From contig JANPBU010000035.1 of the NCBI GenBank assembly GCA_031430595.1, positions 248,001 to 312,000 of the forward strand: 64,000 bases of DNA. Direction: 5' to 3'. Source of the stretch: JANNBN01 sp031430595. Its GTDB lineage: Bacteria; Actinomycetota; Acidimicrobiia; Acidimicrobiales; JANYDT01. The notes beneath the pieces are model-generated. The model saw only the letters and a list, made by a program, of their open reading frames with translations. It did not search any database and was not told where the DNA came from. The position numbers and the translations under genes are program-made. Below, piece after piece: positions 24,235 through 33,019 of the stretch (position 1 is the first letter of the stretch; each line of letters begins with the position of its first letter).

Positions 24235-25251
24235 ATGACGAAACTAGATCGATTTGTACATGACCGCGAAGCAACATGGTCGGCGTTGAGTCAGCTGCTT
24301 GCTCAACACGAGAAGCGCAGAGACCGACTCAGCGAAGATGAGCTTCGTTGGTTGGCACGGGCATACCGAACAACGGCGGCCGACCTTGCAACGGCTCGAC
24401 GTTTCTTCCCGGGTCATCCAATGGTTGGTCGGGTTGATGGGTTGGTGCGACAGTCGTATGCCGTCATCAACAGAGATGCTGCTGGGCTTGACAGTTCCAG
24501 CGACGTCGGTATTGGCGGTTGGGTTGGATTTCGAGAGTTTGCTTCTCGACGCTATTGGCAGCTCATTGCCTCGCGACCAATGTTGGTTGGCCTGTCTGCG
24601 CTGTTTCTCTTTATGCCGATGTTGCTGGTTATTTTGTGGGCCCAGAGCGACCCGGCGAAAGTCAGCGGCTTCATCCCGGCAGGCTTTCGGGACGGTTCCG
24701 ACACACTCGCCGATGCCGGATACTCGGCGGGACAACAATCGGTCTTCGCGACGGAACTCTTCACGAACAATATTCGGGTGAGTTTCTTGGTATTCGCTGC
24801 GGGGATCACTGCGGGCCTTGGCACCGGTTACCTGCTTATCGTGAACGGCATCTTGATTGGTTCGGTGCTTGGCATGGCCGTGAGTTACGGAAACGGTTCA
24901 AATATTGCGGCACTTATTCTTCCGCACGGCGTTCTTGAACTGTCGATCATCGTTGTCTGCTCGGCGGCCGGGTTGCGGATTGGATGGGCGCTGGTTGATC
25001 CGGGAACTGAATCGCGCTCGACCGCGTTGATCCGTGAAGCACGGGCCGCCATCATGATCGTGGCCGGAACCATCCCTTGGTTCGTAGTCGCCGGCCTCAT
25101 CGAAGCATTCTTCACGCCGTCAGGTTTTGGGCTCGCACCCGGCGCGGTGCTCGGTGTCGGCGTCGGCGGCCTCTACTGGGGGCTCGTGTTTTTCCGAGGC
25201 CGCAAACCCATCGGACCAGTCCCCAAAACGAAGGTTTCATCCGACACTTAG
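24235..25251 (+). CDS. SpoIIM / stage II sporulation protein M-family membrane protein
   Basis: A 338-aa protein of the SpoIIM (DUF95) family. A cytoplasmic N-terminus (RWLARAYRTTAADLATARR) precedes about six membrane helices, with FATELFTNNIRVSFLVFAAGITAGLGT and LPHGVLELSIIV as the family blocks. In non-sporulating actinobacteria it accompanies RDD, DUF58 and MoxR genes, as here. The first base of its ATG directly follows the first base of the opposing RDD start codon, so any promoter must lie inside the RDD gene. Confidence 0.9.
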   Translation: MTKLDRFVHDREATWSALSQLLAQHEKRRDRLSEDELRWLARAYRTTAADLATARRFFPGHPMVGRVDGLVRQSYAVINRDAAGLDSSSDVGIGGWVGFREFASRRYWQLIASRPMLVGLSALFLFMPMLLVILWAQSDPAKVSGFIPAGFRDGSDTLADAGYSAGQQSVFATELFTNNIRVSFLVFAAGITAGLGTGYLLIVNGILIGSVLGMAVSYGNGSNIAALILPHGVLELSIIVVCSAAGLRIGWALVDPGTESRSTALIREARAAIMIVAGTIPWFVVAGLIEAFFTPSGFGLAPGAVLGVGVGGLYWGLVFFRGRKPIGPVPKTKVSSDT

Positions 25252-25266
25252 ACCTGTGGGGATGTC

Positions 25267-25317
25267 AATCGTGTTTGGGGAAGTTGAGAGCCGCCCTGAA
25301 CGTCCCCAAACACGATT
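25267..25317 (+). terminator. Hairpin after the spoIIM-like gene
   Basis: AATCGTGTTTGGGGA (25267-25281) and its exact reverse complement (25303-25317) flank a 21-nt loop, starting 16 bp after the SpoIIM stop. It probably ends that transcript. There is no strong T-run, so termination is inferred from position. Confidence 0.5.
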
Positions 25318-25349
25318 CAGTTCCCCACACTTTCTCGGTAGGGCGGAAT
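25308..25349. repeat. Left copy of a 40-bp direct repeat flanking an island
   Basis: The block starting AACACGATTCAGTTCCCCAC and ending GGGCGGAAT matches the block at 26799-26838 with a few substitutions and a 2-bp length difference. The two copies bracket the genes at 25408-26433. Confidence 0.65.
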
Positions 25350-25407
25350 TATCAACGATCAACAGCAACTTACCGGACCAAGTCCGGCCGTTAGTTCCCG
25401 CCTCCTT

Positions 25408-26172
25408 CTAATCCAGGAAAAAGTTCATGCGGTCAATTGCCTGCGCGGAGATCGGCGAGGCACACTCCACATACGCTGCATAGATCTGCCGATCCAACTT
25501 CAAAACAGCCTCATGAGTTACTTGTAGCTCGATCGGCTCCAAAGGATCCACGGGCCGCTCTAAGGATTTGTCGATCAGCGATTTCAAACGGTACGGATAA
25601 ACTACGAGTAGTGATGGAATCGGAGAACCAACTTTTTTAGTACACCTGCTGAATGCTTCATCCAGTCGTCGGAACCTCGGATCGGAGTCCAATTTGGCCA
25701 ATCGGCTTTCGTTAGCTTCAAAGTATCGGTCTGTTGCTCCCTCAAAAGATCGATCGCCAAGTGCGACGCGTGCTTTGTCAACGCAGCCAGGTTTCTCGTC
25801 AAGCCCGTAGAGGTATTGCGAACGAAGAACTTCCTGTCTGCTCAGCGGTTTCCGCTGATCAAACTCGATCCAAGACTTCACATCAAATTCTTCGGGGGCA
25901 AGATCAAAGGCAGCCCGAGTTTTCAGACTCTTTAAATACACCCTCGGGTCCAGCAGGTTATCGAAATTGAAGTTAAGAGCCTGTTTAGAGGCGACCCGGG
26001 GCGAGTAGTCAAAACCACCCTTAAACATGCAACTCTGGATGAACCGCTCTGACTCCACAAACCAATCGACCTTTTCGGAGGAATAGTCTCTTGTTGCTGT
26101 TTGCTTCTTGCTGGCTCCACAGCCCACAAGAAGCAAACAGAGGGCGAACCAACTGGCGCCTTTGTCAACCAC
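25408..26172 (-). CDS. Putative lipoprotein of unknown function
   Basis: A 254-aa protein with a lipobox (LLLVGC, about residue 18) and a charged, helical mature part with several Cys residues (SCMFKGG, EKPGCVDKA, FSRCTKK, VECASP). No family is recognised. The GTG at 26172 is the only reasonable start ahead of the signal peptide. Base composition is a little lower in GC than its neighbours. Together with the small gene upstream it interrupts the SpoIIM-DUF58 cluster. Confidence 0.7.
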   Translation of the reverse strand: MVDKGASWFALCLLLVGCGASKKQTATRDYSSEKVDWFVESERFIQSCMFKGGFDYSPRVASKQALNFNFDNLLDPRVYLKSLKTRAAFDLAPEEFDVKSWIEFDQRKPLSRQEVLRSQYLYGLDEKPGCVDKARVALGDRSFEGATDRYFEANESRLAKLDSDPRFRRLDEAFSRCTKKVGSPIPSLLVVYPYRLKSLIDKSLERPVDPLEPIELQVTHEAVLKLDRQIYAAYVECASPISAQAIDRMNFFLD

Positions 26173-26181
26173 GATGAAAAG

Positions 26182-26433
26182 TTATGGATAACTGCTGCAC
26201 GTTTTCCAACTGTGGTAATCAATTCCGGACCCCATCGTCTGATGGCCGTCTCGGATCTGCCAACCCCCTGAATAAGGGTAGGCGTCAGTATGGGAATCCT
26301 GTTCCCAGCCCATCCAATGACTGTGCGAATAAGTTCCGCAGCGGGTATCAGCTAGGGCAACGCTACCGGGTGAAACGATGATGAGAACAGGGCTCAAAAG
26401 GGCCAACAGCACGACAACCTTCGGATTTTTCAT
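26182..26433 (-). CDS. Small secreted protein, unknown
   Basis: An 83-aa protein with a signal peptide (MKNPKVVVLLALLSPVLIIV, cleavage probably after VALA) and a short mature part rich in His, Tyr, Ser and Gly (YSHSHWMGWEQDSHTDAYPY) with two Cys. GAGGCG lies just ahead of the ATG. The stop is 9 bp before the lipoprotein start, so the two are likely one operon. No homologue is recognised; the His/Tyr/Trp-rich mature part could bind metal or wall material (speculative). Confidence 0.65.
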   Translation of the reverse strand: MKNPKVVVLLALLSPVLIIVSPGSVALADTRCGTYSHSHWMGWEQDSHTDAYPYSGGWQIRDGHQTMGSGIDYHSWKTCSSYP

Positions 26434-26725
26434 AGCGCCTCTAGTTCATTCCGGAACAATCTCCTATCTGGAGTGGGTCGAGTCTCCGACACCCCCCGAA
26501 AGTCAAGCTCAATTCTTGCAGACTCCGGTTTCACCTGGCTCCATGCCAGCTTCGGGAAGAAAACTACAAGCCCATGAATCGTTCTCGAAACAGCGAATAC
26601 TTTGGGTTGACTTCTACAAGACCAACCGAAATGGAACATAACCTTGCACATCCTCAGGCGGGGAGGGGATCATCACGACCTAGCAGTCACTCCGCCCTAT
26701 CTTCACGACCCCAATCTGTTTCTGC

Positions 26726-26791
26726 CATTCATTCCGAAATGATCGGAATGTGTGTGGCCTCTTCCTCGATCATTACGGAACGAATGAATAG
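26726..26791. repeat. Second locus of the TCATTACGGAA motif
   Basis: CATTCATTCCGAAATGATCG near 26726-26745 and GATCATTACGGAACGAATG from 26768 face each other. They match the motif cluster at 1467-1638. Confidence 0.7.
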
Positions 26792-26798
26792 ACCTCGC

Positions 26799-26838
26799 GA
26801 ACACGATTCAATTCCCCACACTTGCTTTGGGGCGGAAT
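26799..26838. repeat. Right copy of the 40-bp direct repeat
   Basis: AACACGATTCAATTCCCCAC, then GGGGCGGAAT, matching 25308-25349. The DUF58 stop codon lies at its right edge. Confidence 0.65.
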
Positions 26839-28113
26839 CTAAAGGCGGGCAAAGCGTTTCGTTCGCAGGTAGGCGTCGACAACCACGGCGGCGAAACGTT
26901 CGGGTGGGGCCATGATTACCAAGGCACCAAGGCCACGCAACTGTCGAGCAGCCGAATCACGATCCTTCAAGAAATCCGACGCAAGGCGAGTTCGGGCCAC
27001 ATCAATAGCGGCGGCCTCAGAGGTCACGATGCCCGGACCCGCTGCCAACGAAACAAGGTCGGGGTCATCAACACTCGCCACCACGACGACATGGCGACGG
27101 GCAAGAAACGCCACGGCGTCAAGCAGAGGTTGCGTCGCCGCCGGTTCAATCAAATCCGTAAGCACGAATACCAACGAGCGTTTCAAACCACCCACACGCC
27201 GGAACGCCAAGTCATAATCAGAGTCAACCAACAGTGGCTCAAGATCTACCGATGCTTCGATGACCTTCCGACCTGACTTACGCCCGCAGGGCACTGACCG
27301 TCGGATGGTGTCGGCGAACCCAATCGAACCGATTCGGTCGCCCATGTCGTCGGCAACTAAGGCCAACGCCACCACAGCGTCGAATGCAATATCGAGTCGA
27401 GTGGCGGTTCCGATAGGTGACGCCATGAGGCGACCCGTGTCGATGCAACAAATGACATCGCGATCCTGTTCGATCCGCAGGTTGTTGCTCATTGGGATGC
27501 CAAGGCGGGCAGACGCCTTCCAGTTGACAAGCCGAATGTCGTCATCGGGCCGATACTCACGGATCGATTCAAATTCGGTGCCCAGACCGAGCGGCCCTCT
27601 GGTTCGAACACCTGGGTCACCGAAGCGTCCTCGGCGAACTGCGTCTGCAATCCGCCAAGCCATCTTCATGTCGGGGTAAACGGTGACAGGTGTTTCGTTG
27701 CCAACCCGGTGCATCCACCGCCCGATACCGAGGGGGCCGTCGACCGCAACCGCTACCGCCGGCAGCAAATGTCGTCCACGACGATTGATAGTAAGCGCAC
27801 TTTCGAGTAGACGCCCACGAACTTCGCGAACCGTCAGCTCGGCATCAGGTGGAAGGGGTTGACGAAGACGAACCGAACCTTTCACCGAAGTGTTTACGTT
27901 CGCCAGATCAACAACAAGTGCTTCGGGTACCCCGCGCGATAACACGCTTGAAACGTTGCGACTTACGCCGAATGGCCGCCGAGCTACGGTTGCATCAGCG
28001 ACAGCTGCAACGAAAGCCACCGCAGCCATAAGTGCACTTACAGCTGGAGGCGCGATAAGGGCAACGATGGCACAAAGACCAAGTAAGCCGACAAAGCGGC
28101 GAGTGACAGTCAC
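26839..28113 (-). CDS. DUF58 domain protein
   Basis: A 424-aa protein with two N-terminal membrane helices and a DUF58 block (GTEFESIREYRPDDDIRLVNWKASARLGIPMSN), followed by a von Willebrand A-like fold (VICCIDTGRLM with a Rossmann-like continuation). DUF58 proteins accompany MoxR ATPases and are thought to be involved in protein-complex assembly or envelope stress. The GTG at 28113 lies 22 bp after the moxR-like stop. Confidence 0.9.
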   Translation of the reverse strand: MTVTRRFVGLLGLCAIVALIAPPAVSALMAAVAFVAAVADATVARRPFGVSRNVSSVLSRGVPEALVVDLANVNTSVKGSVRLRQPLPPDAELTVREVRGRLLESALTINRRGRHLLPAVAVAVDGPLGIGRWMHRVGNETPVTVYPDMKMAWRIADAVRRGRFGDPGVRTRGPLGLGTEFESIREYRPDDDIRLVNWKASARLGIPMSNNLRIEQDRDVICCIDTGRLMASPIGTATRLDIAFDAVVALALVADDMGDRIGSIGFADTIRRSVPCGRKSGRKVIEASVDLEPLLVDSDYDLAFRRVGGLKRSLVFVLTDLIEPAATQPLLDAVAFLARRHVVVVASVDDPDLVSLAAGPGIVTSEAAAIDVARTRLASDFLKDRDSAARQLRGLGALVIMAPPERFAAVVVDAYLRTKRFARL

Positions 28114-28135
28114 GTTCAGTCAGAATCGGCTGAAC

Positions 28136-29074
28136 TTACCGGGGAACCGGAACAGACGACAGGGCAGCCTGTACGGCAGCTTGCTGAGTAAAACGATCGA
28201 GTTCAGCTTCTGAGCGAAGAATCAAACGGTGTGAAAGCACATAGGTGGCCATCGTTGCCACGTCGTCAGGAATCACAAACTCGCGACCTTGCAGCCGTGC
28301 CAACGACTTAGAAGCAGCAAGAAGATGCACTGCGGCACGGGGGCTTGCCCCTAGTGATACGGCGGGCACCAATCGGGTCGCTCGAACAACGTTGACCACA
28401 TACGCAACAACCTGTTCGTGTACGGCAGTCGCATCGACCTCTGCGCGCATACGGATCACGTCGGCCGCCGAACCTACCGGTTGAACGTCATCAATGGTTG
28501 ATGAAGCAACACCTGACCGCCGTAAGCGAAGCATGGCAAGTTCTTCGACGTCGGTTGGATACGAAACCGGAATCTTTACTAGGAAGCGGTCTAGTTGGGC
28601 CTCGGGAATGGGATACGTACCCTCGTACTCGATGGGGTTCTGCGTTGCGAGCACCAGAAACGGATCGGGGAGTTTGTGCGTGACCCCGTCTACGCTCACC
28701 TGCCCTTCACCCATTGCTTCAAGCAACGCAGCCTGAGTTTTTGGTGGTGTTCGATTGATCTCGTCAGCCAGCAATAGGTTGGTGAATACCGGGCCCTTTC
28801 GAAACGCAAGCTGCCCAAGTTGACCACCTTGAAAAGCCATGGTTCCGGTCAGGTCAGTCGGAAGCATGTCCGGGGTGAACTGGGCCCGGCGAAAATCGAG
28901 CCCAAGTGCCTTCGATGTTGCATTCGCCATGAGCGTTTTCGCAACACCAGGGGGACCTTCCAACAATGCGTGACCGCCTGCGGCAAGAGCAATAAGCATG
29001 AGGTCAATGGCTCGATCTTGACCGACCACGACCTTGGCAACTTCACTTCCAATTTGGGCTCGAAGTGCTTTCAT
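28136..29074 (-). CDS. moxR: MoxR-family AAA+ ATPase
   Basis: A 312-aa AAA+ ATPase. Walker A is GPPGVAKT (about residue 40), the MoxR block is FTPDMLPTDLTG, Walker B is LLADEINRTPPKTQAALLEAM, and sensor 1 is in LATQNPIEYEGTYPIPEAQLDRF. MoxR proteins act as chaperone-like ATPases. Its ATG overlaps the stop of the preceding gene (ATGA at 29071-29074). It forms the usual module with DUF58, DUF4350 and DUF4129 genes. Confidence 0.95.
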   Translation of the reverse strand: MKALRAQIGSEVAKVVVGQDRAIDLMLIALAAGGHALLEGPPGVAKTLMANATSKALGLDFRRAQFTPDMLPTDLTGTMAFQGGQLGQLAFRKGPVFTNLLLADEINRTPPKTQAALLEAMGEGQVSVDGVTHKLPDPFLVLATQNPIEYEGTYPIPEAQLDRFLVKIPVSYPTDVEELAMLRLRRSGVASSTIDDVQPVGSAADVIRMRAEVDATAVHEQVVAYVVNVVRATRLVPAVSLGASPRAAVHLLAASKSLARLQGREFVIPDDVATMATYVLSHRLILRSEAELDRFTQQAAVQAALSSVPVPR

Positions 29075-30114
29075 GATTTGACCTCTTCTCGATAATCTGC
29101 GGGCTTACTTTTGATTTCCGTTGGCATATCGCCGTTTGCCTTCCAAGATCGAACGAGCGACGCAGCAACCATGTCGACGGTGCGGCGACGTGGTGGTGGC
29201 AATTCACGCACCGATGGCTCTGCTGGGCCGTTTCGTCGACCGCGCGACCACATAGCTGCGATGGTTGCAAGCGAAAGAAACAGAAGGCACCAACGCCACC
29301 TTGCTGGCAAACCGCCCACGCCACTTGTTGCCGCAAACCCATGGTGGGCCTCGGCGAAGGTAACAGGTCGGCCACCGCCGATGGCCAGCGCATACGCCGC
29401 CGAGTCAAGCGTTGCTAACCCCTGATTCGAAAGAAACGCGGTGTTCGCCAGCAACGCAATGGTGCCGCCGGTGAGCGGATAAAACTCAGCCACCAACACA
29501 CCATCGTCGCTCGCGAAGAGGTCCTCGGCACCGGTCGGAAGTGTGACAGGGTCAAACACCGAATCGCCGGCCGGAAGTTCAAGGGCACCGCCAGTGGTGA
29601 ATGGGTCAGCTTCGGGGGCAATCTTGATGCGTTCTAGCGTCGAAGGGACAGCTAAAACATCGCCGTTGGTACCCGCGTCGAACGTATCTGACAACAATCC
29701 AACGACGAGTTCGGGGTTATCACTTATCAATCGACCACCACCGTCAAGAAATTCGTGAATCGCAGTCGAATCAACATCGTCAAGTTTGCGGGTAACTCGA
29801 CCTGCATCGATGAGGACCAAAGCTTCGCCAGGGTTTACCGCGTCACCAACCGAAAGAGCCGTGCGACGTTGACTTGTTTGAACCCCCGACTTCTGCAGCA
29901 ACGACAGCCATGCCGCGGTTCCGTCTACAGATGTTTCAAACGATGAACCGCTAGGGCCAGCCGATACGGTTCCCTCCGGGATAGTTGAGCCCAACACCTT
30001 GTTCAACACAGCAACTACGACGAGCAATGCCACCAGTATCGCGAGCGCCTGCTTCAACCACTGTGTTCGCTTAGCTTTGACGGTCTGTGAACCTTGTACG
30101 GCAGTGTCGGTCAT
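29071..30114 (-). CDS. DUF4350 domain protein
   Basis: About 347 aa with one N-terminal membrane helix (LAILVALLVVVAVLN), a GATase-like fold matching DUF4350 (SAGPSGSSFETSVDGTAAWLSLLQKSG...ALVLIDAG...FLDGGGRLI) and a second helix (WCLLFLSLATIAAMW) near residue 275. The ATG at 30114 overlaps the previous stop as TGATG. Part of the MoxR-DUF58 operon; function unknown. Confidence 0.85.
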   Translation of the reverse strand: MTDTAVQGSQTVKAKRTQWLKQALAILVALLVVVAVLNKVLGSTIPEGTVSAGPSGSSFETSVDGTAAWLSLLQKSGVQTSQRRTALSVGDAVNPGEALVLIDAGRVTRKLDDVDSTAIHEFLDGGGRLISDNPELVVGLLSDTFDAGTNGDVLAVPSTLERIKIAPEADPFTTGGALELPAGDSVFDPVTLPTGAEDLFASDDGVLVAEFYPLTGGTIALLANTAFLSNQGLATLDSAAYALAIGGGRPVTFAEAHHGFAATSGVGGLPARWRWCLLFLSLATIAAMWSRGRRNGPAEPSVRELPPPRRRTVDMVAASLVRSWKANGDMPTEIKSKPADYREEVKS

Positions 30115-30713
30115 CAACGTGAAGACCCAGTCAACTTCGGCCAACGGGTGCGCGATTGCGACGAATCTGTCTCGGTTGCTTCGCGGCCTCCGTACACAAT
30201 CTCGTCGAAGTCGTCGGCAAGTTCATCAAATTCGGGTGTACGCAATTGTGATCGAGCTTCGCCGTTTGTTACCTCGTGTTTAGGAAGCCGACCGGCACCA
30301 GTAAGGCGCACCAATCCGGCACGAAATCGCAGTCGCACCGCTCGGGCATGATCGCCGACGGATGCGGCCTCATCAGCATCGCGTTCCAACATCGCCGGAT
30401 CAATCGCTTCAACGATGGCTGAATCCGACTTGGGGTCGGCGAAGGAACCAACTCGGCGTGCCGCAGCGCGACGAACCCCAAAAAAGACAGCGGCAAGCAC
30501 AGCGACGACAAATAACAGTCCCCAGAATGGCGAGGCTACGAGCACAGAAACGATCGAGCCGATGACCTCTCCGACAGGCTGAAGAACTCTGCTTGCTTGG
30601 CGGCCAATCCAGGCAAGAGGTCGTCGAATGGGGCTTGGCTCAGCAGTTTGAAAGCGCTTTTCGCTCAGAATCTTCTTGGCGAGTTCACGCGCATCGTCTG
30701 GTCCTCGCAACAT
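30114..30713 (-). CDS. DUF4129 domain protein
   Basis: A 199-aa protein with one membrane helix near residues 60-80 (FWGLLFVVAVLAAVFFGV) and a C-terminal region typical of DUF4129 (RAVRLRFRAGLVRLTGAGRL...TPEFDELADDFDEIVYG). This is the first gene of the minus-strand MoxR-type operon. The ATG at 30713 is not preceded by a clear ribosome-binding site. Confidence 0.85.
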   Translation of the reverse strand: MLRGPDDARELAKKILSEKRFQTAEPSPIRRPLAWIGRQASRVLQPVGEVIGSIVSVLVASPFWGLLFVVAVLAAVFFGVRRAAARRVGSFADPKSDSAIVEAIDPAMLERDADEAASVGDHARAVRLRFRAGLVRLTGAGRLPKHEVTNGEARSQLRTPEFDELADDFDEIVYGGREATETDSSQSRTRWPKLTGSSR

Positions 30714-30760
30714 TGAAGTTCAACGTTAGTTGCCAACTCCGAGGTTCATGTCAGCTCATG

Positions 30761-31747
30761 TCAGTCGGTGGCTGGCGGCCACGATGTAACAAGCGGCCAA
30801 AGTGCTGATGATCCGCGCGAAGTGAGCGCTGACCCGAGCACCGCTCCCCACTCACTTTCGGTACCAAAGTCGTCACGCCACGCCCAAAGACGGCGAGTCC
30901 AGAGTTGCAATCGATGTTCGTCGGTGTAACCAATCGCACCGTGTAGTTGATGCGCAAGTTTGTTGACGGTTCCAACCGCACGGCTTGAAACAACTTTCGC
31001 AGCTGCAATAGCCAAGGTGACTTCGTCGCCAGGAACGCCGACCACCATCAGGTCGACCGCATTGTCGGCGGCAGCCTGTGCGGTCACTGCTTCACCGGCA
31101 ATCTGCGCCAGGTAGTGCTGCAGAATCTGTTGTTTGCCGATTGGCTTGCCGAATTGCTCACGCTCCATCGCATACTGAACACAAAGATCACTGACGCGCT
31201 GAAGTGCACCGGCCATCTGAATTGATCGAGCTAACGCAAGTTGCTCGCGCACGTTTTGATCGGCCGGCGGAACGCTGGCAAGCACAACGAATGGTTCGCC
31301 CGCATAGTTTTTCCCAACCCGTTCGATGGTGAGTATCGACGGGTCAGAGAATCCCATAACGCCGCTCGCTTGCTCAAACCAAGGTATGCGTCGCCCAGCC
31401 AATGCAACATTGACACCACCTAATCCCGGCAACGACCCTCCATCGGGCGACGAGTTTTTGGAACTACTTTGAGTCATTAGTCGCGCTGCAACCAACGAAT
31501 CGGCAAGCGGAACAGGGGCGGCGTGATAGCCGCTCGCCTTCATGATCGCGGCGGCGTCGTGCAACGTGCCACCGGAACCACCGCGGTTTTCGTCGACCCC
31601 AACGAGGGTCAGGCCATTCTCTTCAAGTGCTTCCCAAAGTTGATGGTCGTACGAACCTTGCGCCTCGGCTGCAGCAATTCGCTCGGGCGTACAGTGCTCG
31701 GCAAAAAGCCGATCAATTGTTTCAACAAGAAGGTCATCAGCACGCAT
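30761..31747 (-). CDS. Acyl-CoA dehydrogenase, small/non-catalytic-like subunit
   Basis: About 328 aa, shorter than a full acyl-CoA dehydrogenase and lacking a clear C-terminal glycine-rich Glu-x-x-x-Arg end; it finishes QLHGAIGYTDEHRLQLWTRR and a short tail. The FAD-side segment EREQFGKPIGKQQILQHYLAQIA is present. Such proteins pair with a neighbouring full subunit as alpha2beta2 enzymes, as in steroid and side-chain degradation. It starts at ATG 31747 (or 31762), close to the stop of the partner gene at 31767. Confidence 0.85.
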   Translation of the reverse strand: MRADDLLVETIDRLFAEHCTPERIAAAEAQGSYDHQLWEALEENGLTLVGVDENRGGSGGTLHDAAAIMKASGYHAAPVPLADSLVAARLMTQSSSKNSSPDGGSLPGLGGVNVALAGRRIPWFEQASGVMGFSDPSILTIERVGKNYAGEPFVVLASVPPADQNVREQLALARSIQMAGALQRVSDLCVQYAMEREQFGKPIGKQQILQHYLAQIAGEAVTAQAAADNAVDLMVVGVPGDEVTLAIAAAKVVSSRAVGTVNKLAHQLHGAIGYTDEHRLQLWTRRLWAWRDDFGTESEWGAVLGSALTSRGSSALWPLVTSWPPATD

Positions 31748-31766
31748 ATTTACTTTTTCCATTTCG

Positions 31767-32912
31767 TCACCGAACACCCAGACTACGAGCAACAATGCCT
31801 CGCAAGATTTCGTTGGTCCCGCCTCGCAGCGTGTACCCCGGTGCCGACAGCACCGCATCTTCGATGAGTCGATCAAAGACATCGTTGTTTCCTGGTGGAA
31901 CTAGTTGCCTCGCAATCTCTCCAATCTCACCTTCGAGTTGTGTACCCAGGTCTTTCACCATGGCTGCTTCGGTTATGGGCTCGTGCCCCGCATCAAGTGA
32001 AACAGCGACGCTGATACAGAGCCGTCGCAAGGCAGTCAATCGAGCGACGAGGGTTCCGATTGCGGCAGCAGCTTCAGTACTCGGGTCGGGGCCAACTGCA
32101 TCGATAAGTGCACTGAGTAACGGGAAAGTAGAGAGGTACCGTTCTGGCCCGCTTCGTTCGATCGCTAGTTCACCAAGGCACTGATTCCAGCCGTGGCCGA
32201 TCTCGCCTAGTTGAAAATGGTCTGGCACGAACACGTCCGTCATCACCACTTCGTTGAAGTGGTGATGACCACTCAGTAGCCGGATAGGCCTGATGTCAAC
32301 CCCTGGCCCTCGAAGGTCCATGATGAACTGGCTCATACCCTGGTGCTTCACACCAGTTTCTGACAAGGGCGTGGTGCGAACCAGCACGATGAAGTAGTGG
32401 TTGTTGTGCGCCTGACTCGTCCATACTTTGGTTCCGTTCAGCAACCAGCCACCGTCGGTACGTGTTGCCGTTGAACGAATATTTGCCAGGTCTGACCCGG
32501 CGTCAGGTTCACTCATTCCGATGGAAAAGAAAATCTCACCGGCCACCATGCCCGGAATAAGTTCACGCTTCGCCTGTTCGGTACCCAGCTTAAGAATCGA
32601 AGGGCCGGATTGGCGATCACTCACCCAGTGGGCCGCTATCGGGGCACCGTGAGCAAGAAGTTCTTCAACAACGACAAACCGATCGAGGGCGCTCAGGCCG
32701 TGCCCTCCGTACTCTTTTGGCCAGGGAAGACCAAGAAAGCCGGCAGAACCGAGCTTCTTTGAAAACGCCGGGTCGTGTTGAGACAACCAGGTGTCGCAGC
32801 GGGGCACGAACGAGCCGCCTGCGATCTCAGAAGCAAGGAAGGCCCGAACGTTTGCTCTGAGCGTCTCGGTTCGAGCGGGTAACGCGCCGGGTGGAAAAGA
32901 AAGCGATGGCAT
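31767..32912 (-). CDS. Acyl-CoA dehydrogenase
   Basis: A 381-aa acyl-CoA dehydrogenase. FSIGMSEPDAGSDLANI and LNGTKVWTSQAHNNHYFIVLVR mark the middle domain, and YTLRGGTNEILRGIVARSLGV ends the catalytic part. The ATG at 32912 fits the family start; the frame is open to 32984. It likely forms a heteromer with the shorter paralogue just downstream. Substrate not known. Confidence 0.9.
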   Translation of the reverse strand: MPSLSFPPGALPARTETLRANVRAFLASEIAGGSFVPRCDTWLSQHDPAFSKKLGSAGFLGLPWPKEYGGHGLSALDRFVVVEELLAHGAPIAAHWVSDRQSGPSILKLGTEQAKRELIPGMVAGEIFFSIGMSEPDAGSDLANIRSTATRTDGGWLLNGTKVWTSQAHNNHYFIVLVRTTPLSETGVKHQGMSQFIMDLRGPGVDIRPIRLLSGHHHFNEVVMTDVFVPDHFQLGEIGHGWNQCLGELAIERSGPERYLSTFPLLSALIDAVGPDPSTEAAAAIGTLVARLTALRRLCISVAVSLDAGHEPITEAAMVKDLGTQLEGEIGEIARQLVPPGNNDVFDRLIEDAVLSAPGYTLRGGTNEILRGIVARSLGVR

Positions 32913-33019
32913 GGTGTCAACAGTTTGCCTGGTTATGTCGCTTACCGCCAAGACTTGCTCGAATACCGTCCATGCCTCGAACAAACGGGCAAGGTGTGGT
33001 TTGCTAGAGACGGGCGTGC

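Larger units (their letters stand above)
26434..26838. other. Intergenic region carrying two repeat types
   Basis: No gene is supported in this 405-bp stretch. It contains two copies of the TTCCG(T/A)AATGATC motif in opposite orientation (26726-26791) and the right copy of the 40-bp island repeat (26799-26838). Confidence 0.55.

Noticed and set aside
25308..26838. An insertion sequence
   Set aside because: There is no transposase frame and no terminal inverted repeats; only direct repeats flank the island.
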